A stretch of DNA of 17,439 nucleotides from an uncultured Succinivibrionaceae bacterium (GTDB lineage Bacteria > Pseudomonadota > Gammaproteobacteria > Enterobacterales > Succinivibrionaceae), in contig UQCV01000050.1 of assembly GCA_900539665.1 (NCBI GenBank), positions 1-17,439 of the forward strand, given 5' to 3'. The number at the start of each line of letters is the position of its first letter. Within the stretch, counting starts at the first letter, position 1. Both the position numbers and the translations under genes were made by a program. Shown one piece after another: positions 1 through 8,040 of this stretch. The notes beneath the pieces were generated by a model. That model did no database searches. It worked only from the letters and a program-made list of their open reading frames with translations, and had not been told where the DNA came from.

Positions 1-187
1 CTAATTCTTCATAAGCATCCAAAACTTTTACTACAACTCTTGGTTTTCTTTTTAAGTTTTGGCAGTTTAAAAAATACCTTTTTACAGTTCTTGCATCGCA
101 ATTAAATTGCTTTGCTATTTTTGAGTAGTTTGGTTTTATACCATTCATTAAAAATTCCCTCAGTGTTTCTGCTATGTCTTTTCTCAT
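1..187 (-). CDS. istA: IS21-family transposase IstA, N-terminal 62 residues (partial)
   Basis: An open frame starts at ATG 185-187 with a clear AGGAG ribosome binding site six bases upstream and runs off the left edge without a stop. The visible product begins MRKDIAETLREFLMNG and contains a helix-turn-helix segment reading IAKQFNCDARTVKRYF (about residues 24-39), followed by a basic stretch (LKRKPRVVV). This is the usual N-terminal DNA-binding domain of IS21 IstA proteins, which bind the terminal repeats; the DDE catalytic domain would lie off the window. The repeated IS ends at 236-276 directly upstream support the assignment. It is too short to tell whether the full gene is intact. Confidence 0.72.
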   Translation of the reverse strand, partial: MRKDIAETLREFLMNGIKPNYSKIAKQFNCDARTVKRYFLNCQNLKRKPRVVVKVLDAYEEL

Positions 188-276
188 ACAAAACTCCTTT
201 ATATGGTCTATAAAGAAATTTTAGCTGAAAAAACGACATTTTCACTTTGGCGAATTTCTACATTTTCAGTTTGGCA
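1..276 (-). mobile_element. End of an IS21-family insertion sequence (partial, continues off left edge)
   Basis: Two near-identical copies of a terminal repeat, consensus ACATTTTCASTTTGGC, lie at 236-251 and 260-275 with a 24-base period. Read on the minus strand the outermost copy begins TGCCAAACTGAAAATGT, and the element probably ends at 276. Multiple short repeats of the terminal sequence and a TG...CA end are known traits of IS21 elements. The transposase start lies just inside, reading inward. The other end and istB are outside the window, so the target-site duplication cannot be checked. Confidence 0.75.
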
Positions 277-306
277 CTAACATTAAAAGCTCGAACTAAT
301 AGCTAG

Positions 307-344
307 TAAAAGGCCTCTTAAGACCATTAAAAGTCCTAAGAGGC
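307..344 (-). terminator. Rho-independent terminator of the EAL-HDOD gene
   Basis: GCCTCTTAAGAC (313-324) pairs with GTCCTAAGAGGC (333-344), giving a 12-bp stem with one mismatch and an 8-base loop. On the minus strand it is followed by CTTTTACT. It starts 31 bases beyond the stop codon of the EAL-HDOD gene. The U-tract is short (four), so strength is uncertain. Confidence 0.65.
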
Positions 345-374
345 ATGGTAGAACCGAAAGATAAGCGCAGAAGC

Positions 375-1625
375 TTAAGCGGGCTGTGAGGTTTGGTTCT
401 TCTCTTTGTCGTCATTGTTTTGTAAGATAGTCGTCGCTATCTCATTGGCTTCGGTATAGAACTTAATAGTTTGTTCTTCAGAAAGCCCCATCTTCTGGGC
501 TCTTAATTTCACGGTATCAAAAGCGAGCTTTTCGTAATCCTTAACAAAGTTTAGGTAGAATGCAAGTTCGCCTGAATCATCAACTAAAGCGTGCTTGACG
601 TTATCAGAAATTGGCATGCTTTCTACGATTTCGGTAAGAGGGCGGCTCATAATTGATGCCATGAGCGAGAAGAGGCCACACAAGAAGGCTTCTTGTGGGT
701 TAGTGTGCCCTTGTCTAAATTTAGAGAGGTATTCACAAAAATATGCTCTCGTGAGCGATAAATGGTACAACTCATAAGGAGTATTAGTCCCTAAAGAGGT
801 GGCAGAGATTAAGGTAACAAAACGCTGCAGTTCATCACGCCCAAGGTACACCGTAGCATGGCGGAAAGAGGTGATAGGTTGGCTACCGTAACGCACGTTG
901 TTAACGTAACGTAATAGCTTATAAGCTAAAGATAGATCGCGCTTTAATAAGTTTTCGATAGCATCGTAATCGAGGTCTTTTTGGCTGACTTCTTTTAAGA
1001 GTTGAATAACCACGAGTTGGTTTTGGGAGAGAGATCTATTAGCCACAATTTGTGGTTTACTAAAGAAGTAACCTTGGAAAAGAGAAAAGCCTAATCTAAT
1101 TGCGAATTGGTATTCTTCTTCAGTTTCGACTTTTTCGGCTAAGAATTTGATGTCGTACCCCTGATTCTTTTGAATAAACTTTTGAATCTGTGATAAAGGG
1201 TATTCTTTAAAATCGAACTTAATGATGTCGGTATATGGCAAGAATCTAATCCACGCGTCATCCATGGTAAAGTCGTCTAATGCGATTTTAAAGCCCTTGC
1301 TTTTTAGTTCCTTAATTGACTTTAAAAGATTATCGTCAGGTTTACAATCTTCAAGAATTTCAATTACGACTTTATCGACTGGTAAAAAATCGACAAGTTT
1401 GTCGACGATTAAAGAGTAGGGGAAGTTGACAAAGCACCAACAATTTCCGACCAACTTATTGATTGATTGGTCCAAAAACTGTTCAGAGATTAATGTGGTA
1501 GTGGCTTGCTCGGCGGATATTCCTTGGGGAAAGCCGTTACTTAGCCCATTACGAAAGAGTAGCTCGTAAGCCACGGTCTCTCGCATGGTATTTAGGATCG
1601 GCTGTTTGGCCACAAATGAATACAT
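375..1625 (-). CDS. EAL-HDOD domain signalling protein (YuxH type)
   Basis: The 416-residue product has an N-terminal EAL domain (about 1-195) fused to an HDOD domain (about 200-395). This is the architecture of YuxH-like proteins, some of which are c-di-GMP phosphodiesterases and some degenerate effectors. Canonical EAL positions are mostly kept: ELLFR at 21-25, N67, E89, DD at 117-118, K136, AEKVE at 163-167 and QGYFFSKP at 184-191. Loop 6, normally DDFGTGYSS, reads DDFTMDDAW, and the KID motif reads KFD. Activity may therefore be lost or altered. The HDOD half has the typical LLKRDLSLAYKLLRYVN segment (226-242). GGAG lies seven bases before ATG 1625, supporting that start. It is monocistronic, with its own promoter and terminator. 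Domain identity is secure; catalytic activity is not known. Confidence 0.9.
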   Translation of the reverse strand: MYSFVAKQPILNTMRETVAYELLFRNGLSNGFPQGISAEQATTTLISEQFLDQSINKLVGNCWCFVNFPYSLIVDKLVDFLPVDKVVIEILEDCKPDDNLLKSIKELKSKGFKIALDDFTMDDAWIRFLPYTDIIKFDFKEYPLSQIQKFIQKNQGYDIKFLAEKVETEEEYQFAIRLGFSLFQGYFFSKPQIVANRSLSQNQLVVIQLLKEVSQKDLDYDAIENLLKRDLSLAYKLLRYVNNVRYGSQPITSFRHATVYLGRDELQRFVTLISATSLGTNTPYELYHLSLTRAYFCEYLSKFRQGHTNPQEAFLCGLFSLMASIMSRPLTEIVESMPISDNVKHALVDDSGELAFYLNFVKDYEKLAFDTVKLRAQKMGLSEEQTIKFYTEANEIATTILQNNDDKEKNQTSQPA

Positions 1626-1644
1626 GTTTTTTCTCCGTTTTTTT

Positions 1645-1673
1645 TTTATACTTATAGTTTGGCGTTTTGTAAA
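1645..1673 (-). promoter_or_regulatory. Probable sigma-70 promoter of the EAL-HDOD gene
   Basis: On the minus strand TTTACA (1673-1668) is followed after exactly 17 bases by TATAAA (1650-1645). Transcription would start near 1638, leaving a very short leader that holds little more than the GGAG ribosome binding site at 1633-1636. No wet evidence; the match is by consensus only. Confidence 0.5.
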
Positions 1674-1675
1674 GC

Positions 1676-1688
1676 CTTGAGCCTCAAG
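1676..1688. promoter_or_regulatory. Inverted repeat next to the EAL-HDOD promoter, possible operator
   Basis: CTTGAG-C-CTCAAG is a perfect 6+1+6 inverted repeat lying three bases upstream of the -35 element. That position suits an activator or repressor. The binding protein is unknown, and the repeat is short enough to arise by chance. Confidence 0.3.
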
Positions 1689-1689
1689 C

Positions 1690-2034
1690 TATATAGGGGA
1701 AACGTACTTTAAGGTCGTGGAAATATGGAAAAATCTTCTACGTTTTTTTGAAGACGGCAATGCCAAAAAATTATAATATATTTATATTTTTAAAAAGTTG
1801 TAATGGTCACGTTTTAGTTAAGTAAAAGCATAAAACCGAACTCTAAGGAAATGTATTGCTGGATTTTGCTTAAATTTGCACCAAATAAAGAAATTTACAC
1901 TATCTTTGGTCATGTATTTTGTCGGATTATAAAACTGTTACTTAAAAAGATTCTAGCGTTAAATGGGCGTGAGAAAAAATAACTGGGTAGACTTTTGTTG
2001 CCAAAATCTTATTTATATTTTCTTGGAGCATTAT
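1690..2034. other. Intergenic, AT-rich, no gene seen
   Basis: This lies between the EAL-HDOD promoter and the Bat-operon terminator. I see long A/T runs, for example around 1770-1800, but no convincing gene, tRNA or repeat. A 70-codon frame starting at 1963 crosses the terminator hairpin and is rejected. Confidence 0.5.
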
Positions 2035-2062
2035 AAAAAAAAACCAGCCGAGGCTGGTTTTT
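2035..2062 (-). terminator. Strong rho-independent terminator of the MoxR/Bat operon
   Basis: CCAGC (2044-2048) pairs with GCTGG (2053-2057), extended by A/T pairs to a ten-base-pair stem (2039-2048 with 2053-2062) and closing a four-base loop. On the minus strand the hairpin runs straight into nine T residues. It lies about 105 bases after the batD stop. The plus-strand side also has five T, so some bidirectional activity is possible. Confidence 0.85.
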
Positions 2063-2167
2063 GGTTCACTTTGGTTTTCTCTTTTTTCAGTTTTCCTTTG
2101 CTCCTTGCTAGCTTTATCAAGGGGCTGTTACCGGAAAAAGTTATCAAAAAAAAGTCATCACAAAAAC

Positions 2168-3784
2168 TTACTTAGATTTTTCAGCGTCCTTTTGGGAGTC
2201 TTTACTTGAGAACTCGTAGTCGTAAGGATTGAGGCCTTCCTTTGGCTTTGGAATTTCCCATAAACGATACTTACAGAGTTTCTTTAAAAGAGTCTTACCA
2301 TTCCAATTGTTATCACCACCCCAGCAAGCATTGCTCATGGCGTCGATTTCAGGCTTAATAGCATCGTAGAAAGGTAAGTTGTTTAGCCCAATAATACGAA
2401 GTTCTGGCCATCTATTCTTGGCCCAAGTCAAGATCGCGGTGCGGGCTTCGATAGGCTTGGTGTTTGACCAATTCTTTTTAAGTTGAGTCCAGAAGTTAAC
2501 CTTGTCATTGTAATGATGGAGTTTACCGTAGATCCCAACGCGTCTTCTGTACCAAATGATGCTGTAGTACAAGAAGGTTGATAACAAGATAAAGCAGATA
2601 ATCCCGGCTATGATAGGCTTGGTGTATTTAGGATTACGTGGAATGTAATCGTTAAAACTAAAGCCATCAATAGTATAGGTGCCACTTGTAACCATAACTT
2701 CATGTGAAGACATGTCATTAGGGTTAACCCAATAGAACTTTTCTTCTGGTAATTCGAGCACGGTATGGTTACGACGTGGCACAAAAACCTGCTTAATGGT
2801 TCTAGTGGAGATCAATTGCTTGTTACGCATTAACTTTTCAGTATCAACGCTACTATTGTCGTAGATATCAAAACCTTCAATTTCTGGTAACTTAATTTCA
2901 GGCAATTGGCTAATTGCATTGTTAGTCCCACGAATAGTAATGGTTCTAACTACAGGTTGCCCAACTTCAATTGCGGTATCTTTAGGTTCCCATTCAGTTA
3001 CCATGGTCAAGTTGTCAGACACAATGGTATTAGCCGGAGCCTGACCAATTTCTACTGGAATATCACGCGCTCTTTGCATGAAGGATTTGTTACCTTGAGT
3101 GGTAATATAACCTTGAACTACAGGAGAGGAGATAACCTTGCGCCCTGGCTTATTGAAGATCACCTTGTATTCGTGAATTAAGGTCTTACGGAACTTCCCA
3201 TTACGCGCACGGCTAATAGTTCTTTCGGCAAAGCGAGTAATAGTAGCATCAGGGCTTGATGGTGGGGTGATGGTTTCAATCTTAATGCCAGGTAAAAGCT
3301 CTACTTCCATACGGTACATAGCTAATTGACCAGCAATCAGCTTTTTGTTGCGTAATTCAACTTTAACTAAACGGGCGTTATTGATGTTTTGTTGTGGAGC
3401 CACTCTAAGTTCAAACCTTGGAGTTTTAAACTTAGTACCAAGAGGTAGGGCGGGGACTTTAATAATCCCTGAGGTCTTAGGAATAAGCGGCAAGGTCCAA
3501 CGGAATAAATGCTTGTTACCGCTAGAGAGGTTTTCATAGGTAATATTACCGATGGTGAAGTTGGCGGCTAATTCCTTAGAGTTAAGATCAGAACCTTTAA
3601 ACTTAAGTGGAGTATGCACGTCAATAATATGATTGAAACTCAACCCAGCCATTAATTTGGTTCGGTCAGTTGCAACCTTTATCTGGGTGTCGCCAACTGC
3701 GGCTACGGCTGGACTTAGGGTACTTAAACTAAGCGCCATCCCCAACATGGCCAGAAAAGCAATAATAAATCTAAACTTTACCAT
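2168..3784 (-). CDS. batD: BatD-like membrane-anchored protein of the Bat operon
   Basis: The 538-residue product starts with a signal peptide (about 1-29, ending SPAVAA). A long beta-rich extracytoplasmic region follows (about 30-385), then a transmembrane segment at about 390-412 (IIAGIICFILLSTFLYYSII), an RRR stop-transfer signal and a cytoplasmic tail of about 120 residues. This is the BatD (oxygen-tolerance/BatD family) layout. The proline-rich turns and repeated LPEI/LPGI segments fit the family's Ig-like domains. It is last in the operon: its ATG overlaps the end of the VWA-TPR gene, which suggests translational coupling, and GGAG lies five bases upstream. Biochemical function is not established in the family; a role in envelope stress or assembly with the VWA partners is inferred from context. 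Confidence 0.82.
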   Translation of the reverse strand: MVKFRFIIAFLAMLGMALSLSTLSPAVAAVGDTQIKVATDRTKLMAGLSFNHIIDVHTPLKFKGSDLNSKELAANFTIGNITYENLSSGNKHLFRWTLPLIPKTSGIIKVPALPLGTKFKTPRFELRVAPQQNINNARLVKVELRNKKLIAGQLAMYRMEVELLPGIKIETITPPSSPDATITRFAERTISRARNGKFRKTLIHEYKVIFNKPGRKVISSPVVQGYITTQGNKSFMQRARDIPVEIGQAPANTIVSDNLTMVTEWEPKDTAIEVGQPVVRTITIRGTNNAISQLPEIKLPEIEGFDIYDNSSVDTEKLMRNKQLISTRTIKQVFVPRRNHTVLELPEEKFYWVNPNDMSSHEVMVTSGTYTIDGFSFNDYIPRNPKYTKPIIAGIICFILLSTFLYYSIIWYRRRVGIYGKLHHYNDKVNFWTQLKKNWSNTKPIEARTAILTWAKNRWPELRIIGLNNLPFYDAIKPEIDAMSNACWGGDNNWNGKTLLKKLCKYRLWEIPKPKEGLNPYDYEFSSKDSQKDAEKSK

Positions 3785-5466
3785 GACTGCTCCATTACTT
3801 TAGGGTTCTTTTTACGCTGTTGAAGAATAAGTCTACGTTGTAAAAGACTAGTAGTTTTTGCTCTAGGCATTACATTGGTGTCAAAATCCTGTTCGATGAT
3901 GCGGCCGTTTTCGTCAATAAGGTTGGTACGTTGTTCCTTCTTGGCGTTAGCAGCGGTCAATTCACGTAGTTTGCGTAAATATTCCAGAATAATTGTTTTA
4001 TTAAGGCTCGCATCAGCATGATTAGGTTTAAGTTCAAGCGCCTGATCGTAAGCGATAAGAGCGTCTGAAAGTGCCTTTGGAGTCTTCATCATGGCAAAGC
4101 AGTTGCCGATGTTATATTTAGCATCAGCATCATTGCCAAGCAATTGGTATTCTTGTAAAGCTTTGTCATAACGACCTAAGCGGTAGTAGGTGTTGCCACG
4201 CCATAATGGGTCGGTTAAGTACTTTATTGCTTCTTCATAGCGTTTGGCTTTGTAAAGCTGATAACCATATTCATTTGGATGGGTTGCAGCGTCATCTTCA
4301 GTCATGGTCATTGTAAAAACTTCATGTTTATCCGCTGCCCACACTTCCTTGGTGCTAGCATCAAAGGTGAAAAGAGATGCCACTAACAGGAGCACGAAGA
4401 AATAGTTACGTACAAACGCGAGGCAAGACGCTAGACTGGCAAACAAGAACCAATAGCCAATATCTTTTTCTAAGTATTCGCTCTTCGCGGTTTTCTTGTA
4501 TTTTGGATGGGCGTAGCTATACATCTTTTCAAGGTGAGGAGCTTCTTCACCAATTTCAAAGTAAACCTTAGAACCAGTTTCTTTAGCTACACGTTGAATG
4601 AGATCAAGGTGAGAATTGGCCATAACCATAGCCCCATTTTTATCTTGAAGTAATTCGCCGTTAACCTGAATAGGTGAACCATGGGAGGTTCCGATAGCGT
4701 AGATGTAAACCGGATACGGCACGTCATTGTTGATGTATTCGATAATACGGTTAGCTTCTACTTCATCCTTAATATCATCAAGTACTAATAAGATGTTACC
4801 CGGAGTGTCTGCATCATCATTTTCGTCGAGGATCTTAACGGCTCTTTGGAGCGCCGGTAATGGATCGGAACCGCGACTTGGAATGATTGATGGATCCAAA
4901 TCTTGTAGTGCAAACAAAATAGAGGTGGTGTCATCAGTTGGTGGGGTGATGAGGTAGTTATCACCGGCGTAAGCTAAGATCCCAATGCGTCTATTAACCT
5001 TAGAAGCGTTAAGAAGTTCAATTAAGCTATAACGCGCTCTTTGGAAACGGTTAGGTTCAAGGTCTTTAGCGAGCATAGAGAGGGAAGAGTCGATGACCCA
5101 AATCCAGTTTTCATCGTTTTGGAACATAGAGTCGTTTTGGCTAATAGCCGGACCACTCATCGCAAAAACAGCAAACACGTAAGGCACTAATAACCAACCA
5201 AATTTCTTCCATAATTTTGGTTTGGAAATAACAGCTAAACGAGCGCGTTCACTGATGCTCTTAGCAAGTTCATCGGAGTTTACTTGGCGTAGTTCGGCTG
5301 TAGTTTGCGGCTTCATACTAGTTTGTTGAGACTTCAAGTAATTCATGAGGTCTTCACGGATGAAGTTCTGCAATTTATTTGCTTTGGCAAAATCAATATA
5401 AACAAAGATTAGTGGCAGGAAAAGCAGAATAAACCACCACGGACGAAGTATGGTAAAATCAGCCAT
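3778..5466 (-). CDS. batB: VWA and TPR domain membrane protein (BatB/BatC-like fusion)
   Basis: The 562-residue product has TM segments at about 8-25 and 88-106. A von Willebrand A domain follows (about 120-310) with a MIDAS motif D126-S-S-L-S130. One or two hydrophobic segments lie at about 338-370. TPR repeats follow at about 397-500 (GYQLYKAKRYEEAIKYL, TYYRLGRYDKALQEY, AYDQALELKPNHADAS). In Bacteroides the BatB VWA and BatC TPR parts are separate; here they form one chain, as is common in gammaproteobacteria. The Q-rich tail often seen after the TPRs is replaced by a short basic tail ending MEQSW. It overlaps both neighbouring genes by about 7-8 bases and has AAGGAG before its ATG. Likely role: a metal-dependent protein-interaction scaffold in the envelope, acting with BatA and BatD. 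Confidence 0.85.
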   Translation of the reverse strand: MADFTILRPWWFILLFLPLIFVYIDFAKANKLQNFIREDLMNYLKSQQTSMKPQTTAELRQVNSDELAKSISERARLAVISKPKLWKKFGWLLVPYVFAVFAMSGPAISQNDSMFQNDENWIWVIDSSLSMLAKDLEPNRFQRARYSLIELLNASKVNRRIGILAYAGDNYLITPPTDDTTSILFALQDLDPSIIPSRGSDPLPALQRAVKILDENDDADTPGNILLVLDDIKDEVEANRIIEYINNDVPYPVYIYAIGTSHGSPIQVNGELLQDKNGAMVMANSHLDLIQRVAKETGSKVYFEIGEEAPHLEKMYSYAHPKYKKTAKSEYLEKDIGYWFLFASLASCLAFVRNYFFVLLLVASLFTFDASTKEVWAADKHEVFTMTMTEDDAATHPNEYGYQLYKAKRYEEAIKYLTDPLWRGNTYYRLGRYDKALQEYQLLGNDADAKYNIGNCFAMMKTPKALSDALIAYDQALELKPNHADASLNKTIILEYLRKLRELTAANAKKEQRTNLIDENGRIIEQDFDTNVMPRAKTTSLLQRRLILQQRKKNPKVMEQSW

Positions 5467-6430
5467 TTATTCTCCTTACTGTAATAGATGCAGCCACCGC
5501 CATAATAATAGAAATAATAAGGAACCAATGATAAAGTTCGATTTCTGGTTGATAAGACACTACGTCTTCTTCTTGGGCTTCAAGGTAGCTGATTTCTTGG
5601 TAGCGACTCTTAAGAGCTCGAGCATCCATCGCCCGATAATAATTGCCACCGGTGATGCTAGCGATTTGTCTTAAAGTATCTTCATCTAGATCGGAGTTAC
5701 CATCATTTTGGGCGTCGAGTAGCGAACCACCACCAAAACCTATGGTGTAGATCTTCATGTTGTGTTCACGTGCCATATTAGCCATTTCAATCGGGGTTGG
5801 ACCACGAGTGGTGTTACGCCCGTCGGAGAGCAGAATTAAGATCTTTTGGTTGGTCTTGGCTTCCTCAAAACGTTCGAGGGCGAGTTTGATGGCGTCACCA
5901 ATGTTGGTGTAAATACCAGCAAGTTCGATATCCATTTCATCAATCATTGAAGTAATGAGCTTCTTATCAAAAGTAAGTGGAGCCATTACGTCAGCGCGTT
6001 CTGCGAAGATGATGAGCCCGATTCTATCGTGGTATTCACGGTTTAAACGGTTTTTAACGAATTCAGAAAGTTGTTTTTTTACCACATCAAGACGAGATAC
6101 AGAATTGTTTTCGTCGTCGTACATATCCTTAATATCCATAGAATCAGAAAGGTCTACGGCTAAGAAAATGTCACGATGTGGTTGGTTGACGACGATTACA
6201 TCATCAAGGTATACCGGACGGCATAACGCTACAACTAAAAAGAACCATGCAGCATAAGCTAAAGTGAACATTAAGCGCACTTTGTTTTGTGGTTCATTAT
6301 CAAGGGCAAACGGTAAAGAAGTAATGAAAATAAATTCATCTTTCTTCTTGCGTCCTGGTAAGTATCTAATTACGAATGGCACGACGAGCAGTAAAGCGCA
6401 CAACGGCCATACAAATGCTATTGAGCCCAT
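5459..6430 (-). CDS. batA: BatA-like VWA domain membrane protein
   Basis: I place the start at ATG 6428-6430 (MGSIAFVWPL), which has AGGAGAAGAAT just upstream, rather than ten codons earlier where no such site is seen. This gives 323 residues. Two N-terminal TM segments (about 3-22 and 53-70) precede a VWA domain (about 86-285) with a complete MIDAS: D93-L-S-D-S97, T175 and D203 (LLSDGRN). A C-terminal TM lies at about 301-317, followed by VRRING. This is the BatA topology. The gene overlaps the DUF4381-type gene upstream by 13 bases and the VWA-TPR gene downstream by 8, indicating one polycistronic message. The intact MIDAS suggests real Mg-dependent ligand binding. The ligand is unknown. 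Confidence 0.87.
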   Translation of the reverse strand: MGSIAFVWPLCALLLVVPFVIRYLPGRKKKDEFIFITSLPFALDNEPQNKVRLMFTLAYAAWFFLVVALCRPVYLDDVIVVNQPHRDIFLAVDLSDSMDIKDMYDDENNSVSRLDVVKKQLSEFVKNRLNREYHDRIGLIIFAERADVMAPLTFDKKLITSMIDEMDIELAGIYTNIGDAIKLALERFEEAKTNQKILILLSDGRNTTRGPTPIEMANMAREHNMKIYTIGFGGGSLLDAQNDGNSDLDEDTLRQIASITGGNYYRAMDARALKSRYQEISYLEAQEEDVVSYQPEIELYHWFLIISIIMAVAASITVRRING

Positions 6431-6873
6431 ATTCTTCTCCTCATGCAAGTACGAATCCATTTCTTACATTCTTTAATAATGAGCTTACGGTCAGCGGTGT
6501 TTACCGTAGTGCCTTCTGGGTTAGTAAGAGCTGCGTCCCAAAAATTACGAAACTCATTAAAATTGGTGTTACCAGTGTCATCTAAGAAGTTAAGCCAAGA
6601 GTGGCCATAGAGACGGGCGAATTCTTTACGTTTGTGCGAAATAAGGCAAGTTTGCTTTAACCAATAATTTACGCGGAGTACAAAATTATCGTCGTTGAGC
6701 TTAATAGTTTGTAACCGACTATAAGCCTTAAAGTACGGCATCAAGCGCACTAAGACATAAATCACAGCGACAATTACAGCGACTGCAGCAACAACGCCAA
6801 GCCACCATAAAGATGCATCGACTGGCGGAGTGCCTTCGTGGATGTCATAAAGTGATGAGTAATCAAATTCCAT
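6418..6873 (-). CDS. DUF4381-type single-TM membrane protein of the Bat operon
   Basis: The 151-residue product has a short N-terminal segment with DIHEGTPPVDASLWW (10-24), one TM at about 24-46, and a basic cytoplasmic tail containing an ARLYGHSWLNFLDD motif (86-99). DUF4381 proteins of this size and layout sit between the DUF58 and BatA genes in many proteobacterial Bat operons, and both position and motifs fit. The tail ends in a cluster of basic residues (WIRTCMRRRIW). GGAG is about eleven bases before the ATG, somewhat far. Function is unknown; a small membrane partner of the VWA proteins is the natural inference. Confidence 0.75.
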   Translation of the reverse strand: MEFDYSSLYDIHEGTPPVDASLWWLGVVAAVAVIVAVIYVLVRLMPYFKAYSRLQTIKLNDDNFVLRVNYWLKQTCLISHKRKEFARLYGHSWLNFLDDTGNTNFNEFRNFWDAALTNPEGTTVNTADRKLIIKECKKWIRTCMRRRIWAQ

Positions 6874-6893
6874 ATCTTAATAATCTCCTGGGC

Positions 6894-7826
6894 TTATCTC
6901 GCTTGAGTAGATGAAGCCGGATTGTCTTGCTGACGTTCTCTGGTTTCACAGCATAAGGTCTGAGAAACATCTATGCAGATGTTGCGCTGGGAAGCTTCAG
7001 AGAGTAAGCGGTCAATATTACGAATACGCTTACTACCGATACGGTCATAGTTTTCAACGAATGAAGTATCAAAAGAGCTTACATAGCACTGATTGGTCCC
7101 AGTATTGATCCCTATGGTACCATTACCGATGATTTCTTTTTCAAGTTGATCGTAAATTTGATAAGTACGAACAGAGTGGCCTTTATTTAGGCGACGTAAA
7201 TAGAGCCAAGCAGTGTCATCGAAACGATAGAAGTCGCTGATGATGTGAAAAACTGAACCAGGGCGGGCTTTGTTTACATAAATGCGTAAGGCATCGTTTA
7301 CTGAAAACTTAAAGTCCTGACGTAGTAGGCCCTGCTGGTAGCCTTGATAGATTTTATGGAGCCACGCCAAAATATCCTTACGGATGCTACTTGGTTGCTG
7401 GCGCACAGGAGTATCGCCAACGACAATCATGCCCCCGACTTTATCTTTCATGTCGTGAGCTTGCCACGTACAAGAAGCGGCGATGAGGCTCGCAAAACGA
7501 GCTTTTAATTGGCCTTTAGAGCCAAAGTACATGGCGGGATCGAGATCGAGGATAATATAAACGTTACGGTCTCGTTCTTCACGGAATAATTTAGTAAACG
7601 GTTTACCAGTTCTAGCGGTAATACGCCAGTCAATGGTACGGATATCGTCGCCAGGCTGGTAGGCTCGAGCTTCAGAAAATTCCATGCCGCGACCACGGCT
7701 AGCAGCTCTTAAAAGACCATAGCGTTGGCTAGCTACGAGCGTACTAGGTAAAAGCTGCGATAGAGGAGGTACCTGGATAAGATCTTCAAAATCCAGCGCT
7801 ATCCCTTGAGGCATCGAGAGTGACAT
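6894..7826 (-). CDS. DUF58 domain protein of the Bat operon
   Basis: The 310-residue soluble protein carries the DUF58 signature EFSEARAYQPGDDIRTIDWR at about 49-68, then ARTGKPFTKLFREERD and a VWA-like core whose first motif is DLDPAM (94-99). In a full MIDAS this would read DxSxS; here the serines are replaced, so metal binding by the classic site is doubtful. No TM segment is seen, so it is probably cytoplasmic. DUF58 proteins are regular partners of MoxR ATPases. The start has AAGGA about eight bases upstream. It is separated from moxR by 206 bases holding a hairpin, and from the downstream membrane gene by only 20 bases. The C-terminus (QQDNPASSTQAR) looks disordered. Confidence 0.85.
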   Translation of the reverse strand: MSLSMPQGIALDFEDLIQVPPLSQLLPSTLVASQRYGLLRAASRGRGMEFSEARAYQPGDDIRTIDWRITARTGKPFTKLFREERDRNVYIILDLDPAMYFGSKGQLKARFASLIAASCTWQAHDMKDKVGGMIVVGDTPVRQQPSSIRKDILAWLHKIYQGYQQGLLRQDFKFSVNDALRIYVNKARPGSVFHIISDFYRFDDTAWLYLRRLNKGHSVRTYQIYDQLEKEIIGNGTIGINTGTNQCYVSSFDTSFVENYDRIGSKRIRNIDRLLSEASQRNICIDVSQTLCCETRERQQDNPASSTQAR

Positions 7827-7986
7827 GGCTGTTATCCTTGTGTTTGTTTTGGTCCGAAATTATTCGTAAGTAATAAATCATGAAAGTCGGCCCAAAAAAT
7901 TAATCAGTTCTTTATTGATGACGTGATGAACAGTAATCTATATTTGCTTTTAAACTTATAAACCTAGATTTTAAGGTTTTCATTAT

Positions 7987-8009
7987 AAAACAGGACCCTG
8001 GGGGCCCTG
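7987..8009 (-). terminator. Terminator-like hairpin between moxR and the DUF58 gene
   Basis: CAGGACCC (7991-7998) pairs with GGGCCCTG (8002-8009), an 8-bp GC-rich stem with one mismatch and a three-base loop. On the minus strand it is followed by TTTTAT. It lies 24 bases past the moxR stop. It probably reduces readthrough, so that moxR is made in excess of the downstream proteins, or it marks the end of a moxR-only message. Confidence 0.55.
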
Positions 8010-8024
8010 CAATATGTGTCATGC

Positions 8025-8040
8025 GGCTAAGATTAGCCGA
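8025..8040. repeat. Inverted repeat across the moxR stop codon
   Basis: CGGCTAA-GA-TTAGCCG is a perfect 7-bp inverted repeat with a two-base centre that includes the moxR stop codon. The small loop and lack of a T-run argue against a terminator on its own. It may add to the 3' structure formed with the hairpin at 7991-8009. Confidence 0.4.

Noticed and set aside
1963..2175. 70-codon plus-strand frame between the EAL-HDOD gene and batD
   Set aside because: It runs through the Bat-operon terminator hairpin and overlaps the end of batD; composition is that of read-through A/T runs.
6431..6460. Upstream start of BatA giving ten extra residues (MDSYLHEEKN)
   Set aside because: AGGAG stands at a proper distance before the ATG at 6430, and the extra residues would precede the first TM without matching the family.
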